NCBI GenBank assembly: GCA_007115705.1
Contig: QXEO01000156.1
Coordinates: 1 to 64,000, forward strand
DNA length: 64,000 nucleotides
Source of the DNA: Dactylis glomerata
Taxonomy: Eukaryota; Streptophyta; Magnoliopsida; Poales; Poaceae
Reading direction: 5' to 3'
How positions within the stretch are numbered: position 1 is the stretch's first letter; every line of letters starts with the position of its first letter. The position numbers were made by a program, and so were the translations under genes. A model generated the notes under the pieces. It had not been told where the DNA came from. It saw only the letters and a program-made list of their open reading frames with translations, and did no database searches. This document shows positions 1 through 10,243 of this stretch, one piece after another.

Positions 1-756
1 TGCATATACTTACAATGAAAAGAGCCTTACTTGGGACTCTAAGTAAAGTAGCATGAGGTTTGGGTACTCATATTCACGGGGCACGAGGTTTTCAACTTAT
101 GATTTGTCAAGCATATGCATCATAATTGTTCTCGCATTAACTTTAACCATTCAAGATGCTTATGATGGGGGCAATGAGAGCTCAAAGCCGGTAAGTACCA
201 TAATTTTTGAAGGTTATAAAACTTGCAATCACTGCTTCCCTCTGCGAAGGGCCTTTCTTTTACTTTTATGTTGAGTCACCACCTTCTTTCTTTATGCACC
301 ATTAAGAGAGCATAGTTGTCATTCTTAGTGTGATATGCATTGTCCCAAAGTTCATTGATTGATTCATGATGATTGGTTTCACTTGTTCTTAAATTATTTG
401 TATCTAGTTGCCCTCTTAAACTTGAAGGTGTCCTATGCATTTATGTTTTTCTCTCTTTGAAGGACAAGCTGAAAACCATTTGTATGTATTTCCTTATGAT
501 TTGAACACACGTTTGACTTTCATTGTTTCATTTTCATGATCTTTTGTTTGTGTTCATTTGCATGTTTACAACATGGTTGCTAAGTTCTTATTGTCATAAT
601 TATATCTTCATGCCCATGTTTTAAGTTCTTATGATCCCAGCTCACAAATGCTTACATATATGATCAAGATTGTGTAGGTGCATGTCACCTCAAAAATTAT
701 TTCTTTGTTATCACTTACCTACTCGAGGACTAGCAGGAGTTAAGCTTGGGGATGCT
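1..756 (+). mobile_element. 3' internal part of a Gypsy-like LTR retrotransposon (left end outside window)
   Basis: This is non-coding internal sequence running into a polypurine tract (AAGCTTGGGGATG) just before the LTR at 757. It is the reverse complement of the blocks at 52034-52790 and 22969-23720, so it belongs to the same family group as those elements but lies in the opposite orientation. The short ORFs in it carry no recognisable domain. The rest of the element lies left of the window. Confidence 0.85.
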
Positions 757-2320
757 TGATACGTCTCAAACGTATCTATAATTTTTGATGCTCCATGCTT
801 ATTTTTACACCATTTGCCTATTGTTTCGTTACACTTAGTGACACTTTTATGCATTTTCCGGAACTAACCTATTAACAAGTGCCACAGTGCCAGTTTCCTG
901 TTTTCTGCTGTTTTTCTGTTTCAGAAGTGATACACAGGAAATATTCTCGGAATTGGACGAAACAAGTTCCTGAAGTCTTATTTTATCCAGAAGCTTCCAG
1001 AGATCTGAAGGAGAGTAGGAGGCGAGGCACCAGGGGCCCACACATAGGGGCGGCGCGGCTAGTCCCTGGCCCGCGCCACCCCCATGTGAGGCCGCCTGGC
1101 CCCTCCTCTGACATCGCCCCTTCGCCTATAAAGACCCCCCGACGGAAAAAACCTAAGTCCCCGATCAGATTTCCAGAACACATCGCGATCCGCCGCCGCC
1201 GTCGACCCAAAGATCGGGAGGGTCCAGAAGCTCTTCCCGGCACCCTGCCAGAGAGGGGAATCACCACCGGAGGTCTTCTTCATCGCCATGCTTGCCTCCG
1301 GAGCGATGAGTGAGTAGTCTACCTTGGACTATGGGTCCATAGCAGTAGCTAGATGGTTGTCTTCTCCACCATGTGCTTCATGTTTAGATCTCATGAGCTG
1401 CCCTACATGATTGAGATCACCGTTATGTAATTCTACATGTTTGGTTTGTTGGGATCCGATGAATATTGGTGTTTATGATTAAGTTGCTGTACTGAATTAT
1501 ATCTTTTGTTATCTCTATGTTGTTTATGATCTTGCATGCTCTCCGTTGTTAGTAGCTATCTTGGCCGAGTAGTTGCTAGTGACTCCAAGAGGGGGTATTT
1601 ATGCTCGATAGTGGGTTCATGCCTCTATTTCACCTGGGGGAGTGACAGAAACCTCTAAGGTGGTAGATGTGCTGTTGCTACTAGGGAGAAAACAACATTC
1701 ATATGCTCAAGGGCATATGCTTTGTTTACATTACACACTTTGCTTAATGCAATTATCTGTTGTTCGCAACTTAATACTACTGGGGTGTTCGGATTGATAT
1801 CCCCGGGAGTGGATTATTAGTCATAGATGTAGTTGGATGGCGTTCTATGTATTTTGTTGTAATGCCCAGAGTAAATCTCATAGTGATCTTCTTGACATAT
1901 CACGTTATCTTTATTCTATCAATTGCCCAACTGTAATTTGTTTACCCAGCATGTGCTATTTTATCTATGGAGAGACACCACTAGTGAACTGTGGACCCCG
2001 GTCCTATTTACATCATATTGCTATCACCTGTTTACTTTACTCGCACTGTTTACTTTACTCGCATACTATATTGCTTTCCACTCGATACACTCATAATCTT
2101 TGTTTCAAGCAAACCGGTGAGATTGACAACCTCATCGTAAGTTGGGAACAAAGTACTTGGTTGTGTGTGTGCAGGTTCCGCATCACCTTCAGTCGTCGTC
2201 TCTCCTCTCCTGATCGATAAACCTTGGTATCTTAACTGAGGGAAAACTAGCTGCTATACTCATCATACCTTCCTCTTGGGGTTCCCAACGGGCTGGTTTT
2301 TCACCACGCACAAGGAATCA
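757..2320 (+). repeat. 3' LTR of the left-edge Gypsy-like element
   Basis: The LTR begins TGATACGTCTCAAACG directly after the polypurine tract and matches the reverse complement of the LTRs at 50337-52033 and 57228-58927 for most of its length. It ends near 2320 (AATCA), where sequence of the host Tat element resumes. The last part of the related LTRs is absent here, so the exact 3' boundary is uncertain by a few bases. A TATA box (CTATAAAG, 1126-1133) follows a GC-rich inverted repeat (about 1033-1105) and is probably the U3 promoter. ORFs of 60-144 codons on both strands are chance products of GC-rich sequence. Confidence 0.8.
1126..1133 (+). promoter_or_regulatory. LTR TATA box
   Basis: CTATAAAG lies in the U3 part of the LTR. 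The same box occurs at the equivalent place in the LTR at 57228-58927 (minus strand, near 58551), but is altered to CTATTAAG in the LTR at 50337-52033. Location and sequence fit an RNA polymerase II core promoter; the transcription start is not shown by the sequence. Confidence 0.5.
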
Positions 2321-2799
2321 ACTGAGGGCCTTCAAACGCCATCATCGACCTTTTTACTTCCTTCGCTGTTGTTTTCTTCTTCTGCTTCAGTGATAATAAC
2401 GCATAACTGATGTACTTTGGAGACGCCGCTGCTTCCCACGGCGAAGTCTTTTGCGTTGCTGTGCGTCTGGCACGCTCTTTCTTCTGAGTCAAAATTTTCC
2501 CGAATTTTGTCGCCTTCCGCGATTGGTGCTTTGTCGAAGCTGACCGGCGAGTTTACCTTGCTGGAAGAGTCTTCTGATGATTCCAACATTTCCTCTGTTT
2601 CGGGCTTGTTTGCCGACGGATCTGATTTCGTCGAATCCGAGAGGCGGGATGAACCCGATGGCCCTATAATGATGCTCAAACTTCCAATGGTTAACTCCAT
2701 CTCTTGATTTCCGTCGAGTTCTGAACTGCTGTTGGCTAAAAGCGAAAAAGCCGTCGAATTCATGATTCCAACGCCCAGGTTCCCACGGTCGGCGCCAAT
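2321..2799 (-). pseudogene. Tat-lineage Gypsy element: PBS and 5' end of gag, truncated by the LTR element at 757-2320
   Basis: Reading on the minus strand from the ATG at 2763, the frame encodes a 143-residue acidic, serine-rich segment starting MNSTAFSLLANS and containing HQLCVIITEAEEENN. The same start and the HQLCVIITE motif occur in the first ORF of the Tat element at 47458-47985. The frame stops at 2332 and the homology ends at the inserted LTR. Between the ATG and the LTR lies a probable primer-binding site at 2781-2797 (TGGCGCCGACCGTGGGA on the minus strand), which I cannot assign to a tRNA with confidence. Confidence 0.75.
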
Positions 2800-3134
2800 T
2801 GATGAGGGGTTAACTCGACAAATGTCCTAAATGAAGGACTTAGGATCGGGGAGATAGGGCGTTGGATGAACTCAAAGGTAAAGTTAGTCGAAATAGGTGT
2901 GTGTCGAAAGTAAACTTGGGTGTTCAACCTGGCTTGCTTTCAATCTGCCCTACATCGTCCCCTCCTGGCCCATATATATAGGTGGCCAGGTCTCGAGGAT
3001 CGGGTAGGGTCCGATACAGATTACAATATCAACATACGGTAAGAACTCGTATTCGACTATCATTACAATTGTGCCTAGCTATACGGGCCTTAGGGGTACT
3101 CAACTAACGGGCTCTATTAACTATACCCTTGTCA
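2800..3134 (-). repeat. 5' LTR of a Tat-lineage Gypsy element (minus orientation)
   Basis: This 335-bp LTR reads TGACAAGGG...CCTCATCA on the minus strand. It is homologous to the 336-bp LTR at 47085-47420, sharing the TATATATAGG-type TATA box region, the GGCCAGG motif and the GTCGAGTTAA stretch near the end. It has inserted into the larger LTR that occupies 3135-4218. The remainder of this element runs leftwards out of the window, interrupted by the element at 1-2320. Confidence 0.85.
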
Positions 3135-4218
3135 CCTATTGAACAACACTAATCATTGCGTAGGGCTACGAAGCACTCCTTAAAGTTCATCAAGTACTTG
3201 ACAAACACCACTCATAGAGATATTCAAATCAGATCACAACTCAAGATAGATATTATTGCAACTTAGACCAAGTACTAACACGGTGCACACACTGTCAACA
3301 TTACACCATGAAAGGAGGAATAGATCACTTCAATACTATCATAGCAATAATTATTCTCATAATCCATAAGAGATCACAATCATAGCCTAGACCAAGTACC
3401 ACCATGATGCACGCACTGTCATCGTTACACCATGGCAGGAGGAATAGATTACTTTAATAATACCACTAGAGTACACATAATATCTGAATAATAACATCTA
3501 CTTGTTCAACATGATACAAAGCTCACGATCACATAAAGATCACATCATGGGAGAGAGAGGTGAACCACATAGCTACCGGTAGAGCCCTTAGCCCCGGGGA
3601 AGAACTACTCCCTCCTCATCATAGGAGACAGCAAGGTTGATGGAGATGGCGGTGAGGTCGATGGAGATGGCGGAGACGGCGATGGAGACCGATGGAGATG
3701 GCTCCGGGGGCACTTCCCCGTCCCGGCAAGGTGCCAGAACAGAGACTTCTGTCCCCCAAAATTTGTCTTCGACGGCGGCAGCGATGCGGAACTGTTCTGG
3801 AAATTTCGCCGACTCCCTTAGGGTTTTCCGTCTCGAGGCTTTTTATAGGCGAAGGGGCGTCGTTAGGGGACAGCCAGGGGCTCCTCACACCAGGGTGGCG
3901 CGGCCAGGGCCTGGGCCGCGCCACCTATGTGTGAGGGCGGCCTCTGGCCCCCCTCCGGCTCTCTTTCGGTCTTCGGGAAGTTTCCGGGAAAAATAAGACT
4001 TCTGGAACTTGTTTCGTCCAATTCCGAGAATATTTCTTGTGTATCACTTCTGAAACACAAAAACAGCAGAAAACAGGGAACTGGCACTGTGGCAACTTGT
4101 TAATAGGTTAGTTCCGGAAAATGCATAAAAGTGCCACTAAGTATAACGAAACAGTAGGCAAATGGTGTAAAAACAAGCATGGAGCATCAAAAATTATAGA
4201 TACGTTTGAGACGTATCA
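3135..4218 (-). repeat. Partial LTR (5' outer end) of an element of the 29326-36161 type
   Basis: On the minus strand the LTR begins TGATACGTCTCAAACG at 4218 and follows the LTRs at 29326-30958 and 34530-36161 until it is cut by the Tat LTR at 3134. The sequence to the right (GCGGCGCAAG) is not the polypurine tract of these elements, so 4218 is an outer boundary: either the 5' LTR of an element extending left or a solo LTR. The missing remainder of this LTR should lie beyond the left edge of the window. Confidence 0.8.
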
Positions 4219-5126
4219 GCGGCGCAAGTAGCGAGAGGCAAAACCTAGAATGGGTTCAGGTTGTGTGCGGCGGTAGCCGAGCAAGAATTTATATAGGCGC
4301 GCAATAGAGAAACCCTAGGCAACATGGGCCACGCCCAGGTCACACGCCCGAGTCGGTTACAACAGCCCACGATCCGGGAGCGACCCGAACCGGCTAGTTG
4401 TGACGCGTCCGTCAAAGACTTGGTCACACGCTCGGTTTTCCTATACAGCAAAAAGATAAGCTCGGCTCTGAGGCTCAATTCCGCAAACCGCACCGTGCGC
4501 GCGTCGTGATGTGTCGAGGCGAGCGAGCGAGGAGGAGGAGGAGGAGCACACGTGTGACACTTCTCTTCTCACTCATTTACCAAGTGGTGCAACGGCCCAT
4601 CATATATATTGGTCTACACCTCTCCCAACTTTCCATGTGTGACTAAACTTAGCTCCCGTCTCGTCTTTATGCAGCCAAAAATTTGGGCTGCATATCACAT
4701 GGGCTCACACACATGGACTTTGAGATTTCTAAGATTTTCTTAAATCTGTTATGGGTCTATATGAAAAAAACCCCAATATTTCAACAGAAATTACTCACCG
4801 TAGCACTGCATGGCGAGCTAATCAACCAAGGAAACAGCGAAGAGCAAAATCATCGCGCCAGACTGCACGGCCTGCCGAAAATAACCGCCACGGCGCATAG
4901 GAGCTCACCAATTTGCGCCTTCTCCGTACGAAAAAATATCGCGGAAGGAAGTGGCCCCACAGCGACCTGCCCTGGCCCGCCAATTGATGCAAGGACAGGA
5001 GAGGCCACTAGAAGCTTGCTGGTCTACCGCTAGATCTTTATCGTGCGGTGAAAAATAGGGTGGAAGAATGGCCCCACCTGGCGAGCGCGCCCATAGGGTG
5101 GAAGAATGGAGTTGTGTCCATTGACA
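4219..5126. other. Low-copy DNA with promoter-like features; no gene recognised
   Basis: This stretch is GC-rich at its left end. On the minus strand it has a TATA-like box (ATATAAAT, 4287-4294) about 70 bp from the LTR junction, followed by AACCTAG/AACCC-type 5'-leader sequence, which would suit a gene whose body lies to the left and whose leader was hit by the LTR. A GAG microsatellite lies at about 4531-4546. ORFs at 4683-5033 (+) and 4905-5159 (-) have no recognisable domain. I see no coding gene here. Confidence 0.4.
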
Positions 5127-6414
5127 CACGACTTGGACAGGCATGAATGGGAATTTCATTGGAATTTATTTCTCCGTCTGATTTGGCAAACGAAACGAAG
5201 CTAAATAACTTTAATAATGACCTCTTGTATTTGGCCGTGATAAGCGATTTAGAGTTTGCTTAGGCATTGGTCACATCACATGACCTTAATTCTAGCAACC
5301 CTATGTGTGATGCCTCGCAAACAAATGTGGAGTGAATTTTTTTTCAAATTTTGCACGTACACAAGATACACAACATAATTTATCTCCATGATTTATCTCA
5401 CATTTTTTTGACACATGGAAGTCGGGCAAGAAAAATAAGGTGCAGATTAACTAGTTGCAAATGTGAGTTTCCAATTTCCATGTCACATTGCTCATGATGA
5501 GTTCACGGAAGAAAACATTGCCTATTATGAAGAACTAATCCATTGGCTAACCTAATTGGTTGAAACATAGGTGAGGGTGAAGCTAGCGTGCTAGTCGAGT
5601 ACAGTGTTAACGTCGGATTTGGCCCGTAGCCACGGAGAAACGAAGGAGCAGGCCGGCTTCATGGCTGGCAAGCCTTGGATAAAATTGGACATCGATCGTA
5701 TTTCGAGAAGAGAATATTATTTGCCAATTTCATCGGACATCAATCATCAGTGGAAAGCCTAGAATTGCAGAAAAGTTGCACTAGCTAGTATATTATTTTC
5801 CCTTTACTGAAATTTGTGTGGTATTGGTTAGCAATCGTAATAAATTCACCTTGAAGGAGAAACATTTGCAGTAGTGGGTAATAAATACTTATGTGTCCAT
5901 AAGCATGAATATGAATGATCACATGGAAAAATCTTTTTTTTTTGGAAATGGGATACCCAGCCTCTACATCAGAATGATGCATATGTCTTCTTTACAGAAA
6001 ACTTGTTTTGCAAATGCTCTTAGCTTATTACTGAACCCAACTTGTTAGACCACCTCCTTAATTTATATTTTAGAAGTTTCTATAGTTATAGTTACCTAAT
6101 GATGCACTCGAACCACTAGTAGAAAGATATTTGTTGGACCGTACACTTTATCTCTATTATGATATGCATAACACACAAATACATATGCATACAAGATATA
6201 AGTTTTTTTTGCAAATGATTAAAATTTAGTGCAATTTGAACTTTATTACCACACACAATTTAAATTTTGCGTATGCAAATAGTGTCATAAATTATGAAAC
6301 AAAGAACACTATAATTAATGTTCAAAAGCAACTCTATGTGGTTAATTATGGCATGTAAGTAATAATTGGTTTACCCATTAATAATATATCATGATACCAA
6401 TAAGTATGAAGAAG

Positions 6415-6658
6415 TATAAATGTATAGTATAAGAGATATTTGTTTGGAGCGAGCCTAGGTAAGGGTTTAAAATATGTTTATTTCATTTATTCCAAATGGA
6501 TAAGACCATAAGTCGTGTCCAGCTTAGCTGGAACCCTCTCCTCTCTTCGTTTCGTCGACCTCTTGTTTTCAGTTTTCCAGCCCTCCTATTCTGCGTTGCG
6601 TCGCTCCCAGGCCTATGTCTTCCTGCTTACTAATTCGTTTTCTTTCTGCTCCTTACAG
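6415..6658 (+). promoter_or_regulatory. Putative TATA box and 5'-leader intron of small-gene copy 1
   Basis: TATAAAT at 6415-6421 is a plausible TATA box. A consensus 5' splice site (CTAG/GTAAGG, intron from 6459) and a pyrimidine-rich 3' splice site (CTCCTTACAG, ending 6658) bracket about 200 bp, with the acceptor abutting the ATG. This implies a very short untranslated first exon (about 6445-6458), an unusual but known plant arrangement. The same features recur at +2843 and +5686. The transcription start is inferred only. Confidence 0.45.
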
Positions 6659-7081
6659 ATGAGCGAGACCAGCGAATTCCCCGCAGGGAAGATGAAGAAT
6701 GTCCCAAGCGACATGCGCAACCCAGGTGGCAAGAGGAAGAAGGACGACACTGTCGACGCATTCAGGAAAGGCTATGGGAACACGCAGAGGCAGTTCACCG
6801 TTGGCCTCCCGGAGGAAAAGGAAGACCCTGTAGAACTTGCTGAAGCAGAGAACAAATACTCGGCCGGCGACGAGGCGCCGCCCGTCGTTCGCCGCCCAGC
6901 AGCTCCCAAGACCAAGGCCCCCAACGAGGCCGCCGCCGAGGTCGAGGACAAGCCCAAGGCCAAGAAGTCCAAGTCCAAGAAGTCCAAGTCCAAGAAGCCC
7001 AAGGCCAAGAAGCCCAAGCCGGGCCCAGACTCCGACGACGACCGCACCTGCTCGACTTGCCCGACTTGCAGTATCGTCTGA
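6659..7081 (+). CDS. Lysine-rich small protein with CaaX-like C-terminus, copy 1
   Basis: The protein has 140 residues; I do not recognise its family. The ATG chosen follows directly after a strong splice acceptor (CTCCTTACAG). The open frame upstream to 6515 has no ATG and is probably leader intron. Residues 1-60 are mixed and polar, with a KRKK cluster near residue 25. Residues about 61-95 are Ala/Pro/Glu rich, and residues 98-121 are a repeated Lys-Ser/Lys-Pro tract (KSKKSKSKKPKAKKPK). An acidic stretch (DSDDD) follows, then CSTCPTCSIV. The last four residues (C137-S-I-V) fit a CaaX prenylation box. A polybasic tract plus CaaX would favour membrane association, while the basic clusters could equally be nuclear localisation signals. 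No transmembrane segment or signal peptide is visible. GC-rich codons contrast with the AT-rich flanks, as in many grass genes. The gene is convergent with the PP2C gene. Confidence 0.7.
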   Translation: MSETSEFPAGKMKNVPSDMRNPGGKRKKDDTVDAFRKGYGNTQRQFTVGLPEEKEDPVELAEAENKYSAGDEAPPVVRRPAAPKTKAPNEAAAEVEDKPKAKKSKSKKSKSKKPKAKKPKPGPDSDDDRTCSTCPTCSIV

Positions 7082-7220
7082 GCTCTAGTAGTCGGCTATT
7101 CGCACTAGTTTTTGGTTTCAACGCAAGGCTTCTCGTTATCTCTAGTTCAGGTTGTTAGGTTCAGCGCGTTGCGCATAAGTTATGTCTGCAGTACCTTGAT
7201 TTGTTGCTCTTCCAAGAACA

Positions 7221-7400
7221 GTTCAGGATGTTTGGTTCAGCGCCTTGCGCTTTTACTATATGTTATGTCTGCGCTTAGACAGTAAAAGAGCCTCTGTTTT
7301 CTTTGTCACCGTTCAGGATGTTTGGTTCAGCGCCTTGCGCTTTTACTATATGTTATGTCTGCGCTTAGACAGTAAAAGAGCCTCTGTTTTCTTTGTCACT
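7221..7400 (+). repeat. 90-bp tandem duplication in the small-gene 3' region (copy 1)
   Basis: Two adjacent 90-bp copies begin GTTCAGGATG at 7221 and 7311. Each contains an imperfect inverted pair (TTTTACT...AGTAAAAG). A diverged partial copy begins near 7146. The same pair occurs at 10064-10243 and 12907-13086. Confidence 0.9.
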
Positions 7401-9501
7401 TGAAACATATTTCTATCAATACTATCTTGAACAATTTGCAGGTACAAGGCAATATAGATCAGGCAACTGTTTTCTTTGTCAGTTGAAACATATTTCTGCA
7501 AAATAATCTAGTGTCCACTGCAAAAATGTGTGGTTGCAATTTCATTACCAAAATCTTTGTGTGGTATAAAATTCTCAATGTAGCTAGCAAGGAATCACGA
7601 AACGAGAGAGCTGAAAGATCCAGATTACTGCTACAGAAATTCAAAGGCCATAATCTTGTGTTCAAACAGTTTTTCAGTTCAGACAGTTATTCAGAACCCA
7701 AATTTACTAATGAAAATTGCATTTCAAAACAACTATATGGGACAAAAATGAAGGACCGTGCTCCATTCAAAAAGAAAACAAGAAAACCATGTCCCAGTAT
7801 GATAAAATTCCCAACTCATATGGACTCATCCTAAGTACGCAGCGAAATCAAGGTTAGTTCTCTCCACTCCTGGCTCGTATCCTGAGGTCAAAAGAGATGG
7901 CAAAATGTAATTCTGAGTGTTTGCGTCTCAGATTCAGAAGCTTCTGTGGTGAGGAGCAGCAGCTTTGCACACGACTTGGACAGGCATGAATGGGAATTTC
8001 ATTGGAATTTATTTCTCCGTCTGATTTGGCAAACGAAACGAAGCTAAATAACTTTAATAATGACCTCTTGTATTTGGCCGTGATAAGCGATTTAGAGTTT
8101 GCTTAGGCATTGGTCACATCACATGACCTTAATTCTAGCAACCCTATGTGTGATGCCTCGCAAACAAATGTGGAGTGAATTTTTTTTCAAATTTTGCACG
8201 TACACAAGATACACAACATAATTTATCTCCATGATTTATCTCACATTTTTTTGACACATGGAAGTCGGGCAAGAAAAATAAGGTGCAGATTAACTAGTTG
8301 CAAATGTGAGTTTCCAATTTCCATGTCACATTGCTCATGATGAGTTCACGGAAGAAAACATTGCCTATTATGAAGAACTAATCCATTGGCTAACCTAATT
8401 GGTTGAAACATAGGTGAGGGTGAAGCTAGCGTGCTAGTCGAGTACAGTGTTAACGTCGGATTTGGCCCGTAGCCACGGAGAAACGAAGGAGCAGGCCGGC
8501 TTCATGGCTGGCAAGCCTTGGATAAAATTGGACATCGATCGTATTTCGAGAAGAGAATATTATTTGCCAATTTCATCGGACATCAATCATCAGTGGAAAG
8601 CCTAGAATTGCAGAAAAGTTGCACTAGCTAGTATATTATTTTCCCTTTACTGAAATTTGTGTGGTATTGGTTAGCAATCGTAATAAATTCACCTTGAAGG
8701 AGAAACATTTGCAGTAGTGGGTAATAAATACTTATGTGTCCATAAGCATGAATATGAATGATCACATGGAAAAATCTTTTTTTTTTGGAAATGGGATACC
8801 CAGCCTCTACATCAGAATGATGCATATGTCTTCTTTACAGAAAACTTGTTTTGCAAATGCTCTTAGCTTATTACTGAACCCAACTTGTTAGACCACCTCC
8901 TTAATTTATATTTTAGAAGTTTCTATAGTTATAGTTACCTAATGATGCACTCGAACCACTAGTAGAAAGATATTTGTTGGACCGTACACTTTATCTCTAT
9001 TATGATATGCATAACACACAAATACATATGCATACAAGATATAAGTTTTTTTTGCAAATGATTAAAATTTAGTGCAATTTGAACTTTATTACCACACACA
9101 ATTTAAATTTTGCGTATGCAAATAGTGTCATAAATTATGAAACAAAGAACACTATAATTAATGTTCAAAAGCAACTCTATGTGGTTAATTATGGCATGTA
9201 AGTAATAATTGGTTTACCCATTAATAATATATCATGATACCAATAAGTATGAAGAAGTATAAATGTATAGTATAAGAGATATTTGTTTGGAGCGAGCCTA
9301 GGTAAGGGTTTAAAATATGTTTATTTCATTTATTCCAAATGGATAAGACCATAAGTCGTGTCCAGCTTAGCTGGAACCCTCTCCTCTCTTCGTTTCGTCG
9401 ACCTCTTGTTTTCAGTTTTCCAGCCCTCCTATTCTGCGTTGCGTCGCTCCCAGGCCTATGTCTTCCTGCTTACTAATTCGTTTTCTTTCTGCTCCTTACA
9501 G

Positions 9502-9924
9502 ATGAGCGAGACCAGCGAATTCCCCGCAGGGAAGATGAAGAATGTCCCAAGCGACATGCGCAACCCAGGTGGCAAGAGGAAGAAGGACGACACTGTCGAC
9601 GCATTCAGGAAAGGCTATGGGAACACGCAGAGGCAGTTCACCGTTGGCCTCCCGGAGGAAAAGGAAGACCCTGTAGAACTTGCTGAAGCAGAGAACAAAT
9701 ACTCGGCCGGCGACGAGGCGCCGCCCGTCGTTCGCCGCCCAGCAGCTCCCAAGACCAAGGCCCCCAACGAGGCCGCCGCCGAGGTCGAGGACAAGCCCAA
9801 GGCCAAGAAGTCCAAGTCCAAGAAGTCCAAGTCCAAGAAGCCCAAGGCCAAGAAGCCCAAGCCGGGCCCAGACTCCGACGACGACCGCACCTGCTCGACT
9901 TGCCCGACTTGCAGTATCGTCTGA
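9502..9924 (+). CDS. Lysine-rich small protein with CaaX-like C-terminus, copy 2
   Basis: The protein is identical to that of copy 1 (140 residues, KSKK/KPKAKK tract, CSIV end), with the same splice acceptor before the ATG and the same promoter sequence 2843 bp downstream. Because the whole unit including its promoter is duplicated, this copy should be as competent for expression as copy 1. Function unknown. Confidence 0.7.
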   Translation: MSETSEFPAGKMKNVPSDMRNPGGKRKKDDTVDAFRKGYGNTQRQFTVGLPEEKEDPVELAEAENKYSAGDEAPPVVRRPAAPKTKAPNEAAAEVEDKPKAKKSKSKKSKSKKPKAKKPKPGPDSDDDRTCSTCPTCSIV

Positions 9925-10063
9925 GCTCTAGTAGTCGGCTATTCGCACTAGTTTTTGGTTTCAACGCAAGGCTTCTCGTTATCTCTAGTTCAGGTTGTTA
10001 GGTTCAGCGCGTTGCGCATAAGTTATGTCTGCAGTACCTTGATTTGTTGCTCTTCCAAGAACA

Positions 10064-10243
10064 GTTCAGGATGTTTGGTTCAGCGCCTTGCGCTTTTACT
10101 ATATGTTATGTCTGCGCTTAGACAGTAAAAGAGCCTCTGTTTTCTTTGTCACCGTTCAGGATGTTTGGTTCAGCGCCTTGCGCTTTTACTATATGTTATG
10201 TCTGCGCTTAGACAGTAAAAGAGCCTCTGTTTTCTTTGTCACT
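10064..10243 (+). repeat. 90-bp tandem duplication (copy 2)
   Basis: This is the equivalent of 7221-7400, displaced by 2843 bp. Confidence 0.9.

Larger units (their letters stand above)
5127..7969 (+). repeat. Tandem unit, copy 1 of 3 (2843 bp)
   Basis: The 2843-bp unit starts CACGACTTGG and ends with AGCAGCTTTGCA, and is followed without a gap by copy 2. It holds about 1.3 kb of AT-rich upstream sequence, the promoter, 5' intron and coding exon of a small lysine-rich protein gene, a 3' region with a 90-bp duplication, and at its right end the last codons and 3' flank of the PP2C gene (minus strand). Copies 1 and 2 appear identical by eye. Confidence 0.95.

Noticed and set aside
53..274. 73-codon ORF with a hydrophobic stretch (also at 23480-23668)
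   Set aside because: It lies in the conserved non-coding block of the Gypsy-like elements, and the frame is not preserved between copies.
879..1313. ORFs of 64-144 codons on both strands in the LTR (same at 3619-3996, 22540-22940, 27654-28183, 51479-51910 and 58370-58786)
   Set aside because: They are chance open frames in the GC-rich LTR centre, overlap on opposite strands, recur in every LTR with shifted frames, and show no domain.
6772..7121. Minus-strand and alternative-frame ORFs over the small gene (91, 108 and 83 codons; repeated in copies 2 and 3)
   Set aside because: They mirror the GC-rich lysine-codon repeats of the plus-strand gene, giving monotonous LDLDFL, TWTSW or PRSPSPRSP peptides, and lack promoter or splice support.
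7511..7834. 107-codon plus-strand ORF downstream of the small gene
   Set aside because: It is AT-rich, has no domain, overlaps the 3' flank of the PP2C gene and has no start context. More likely non-coding 3' sequence.
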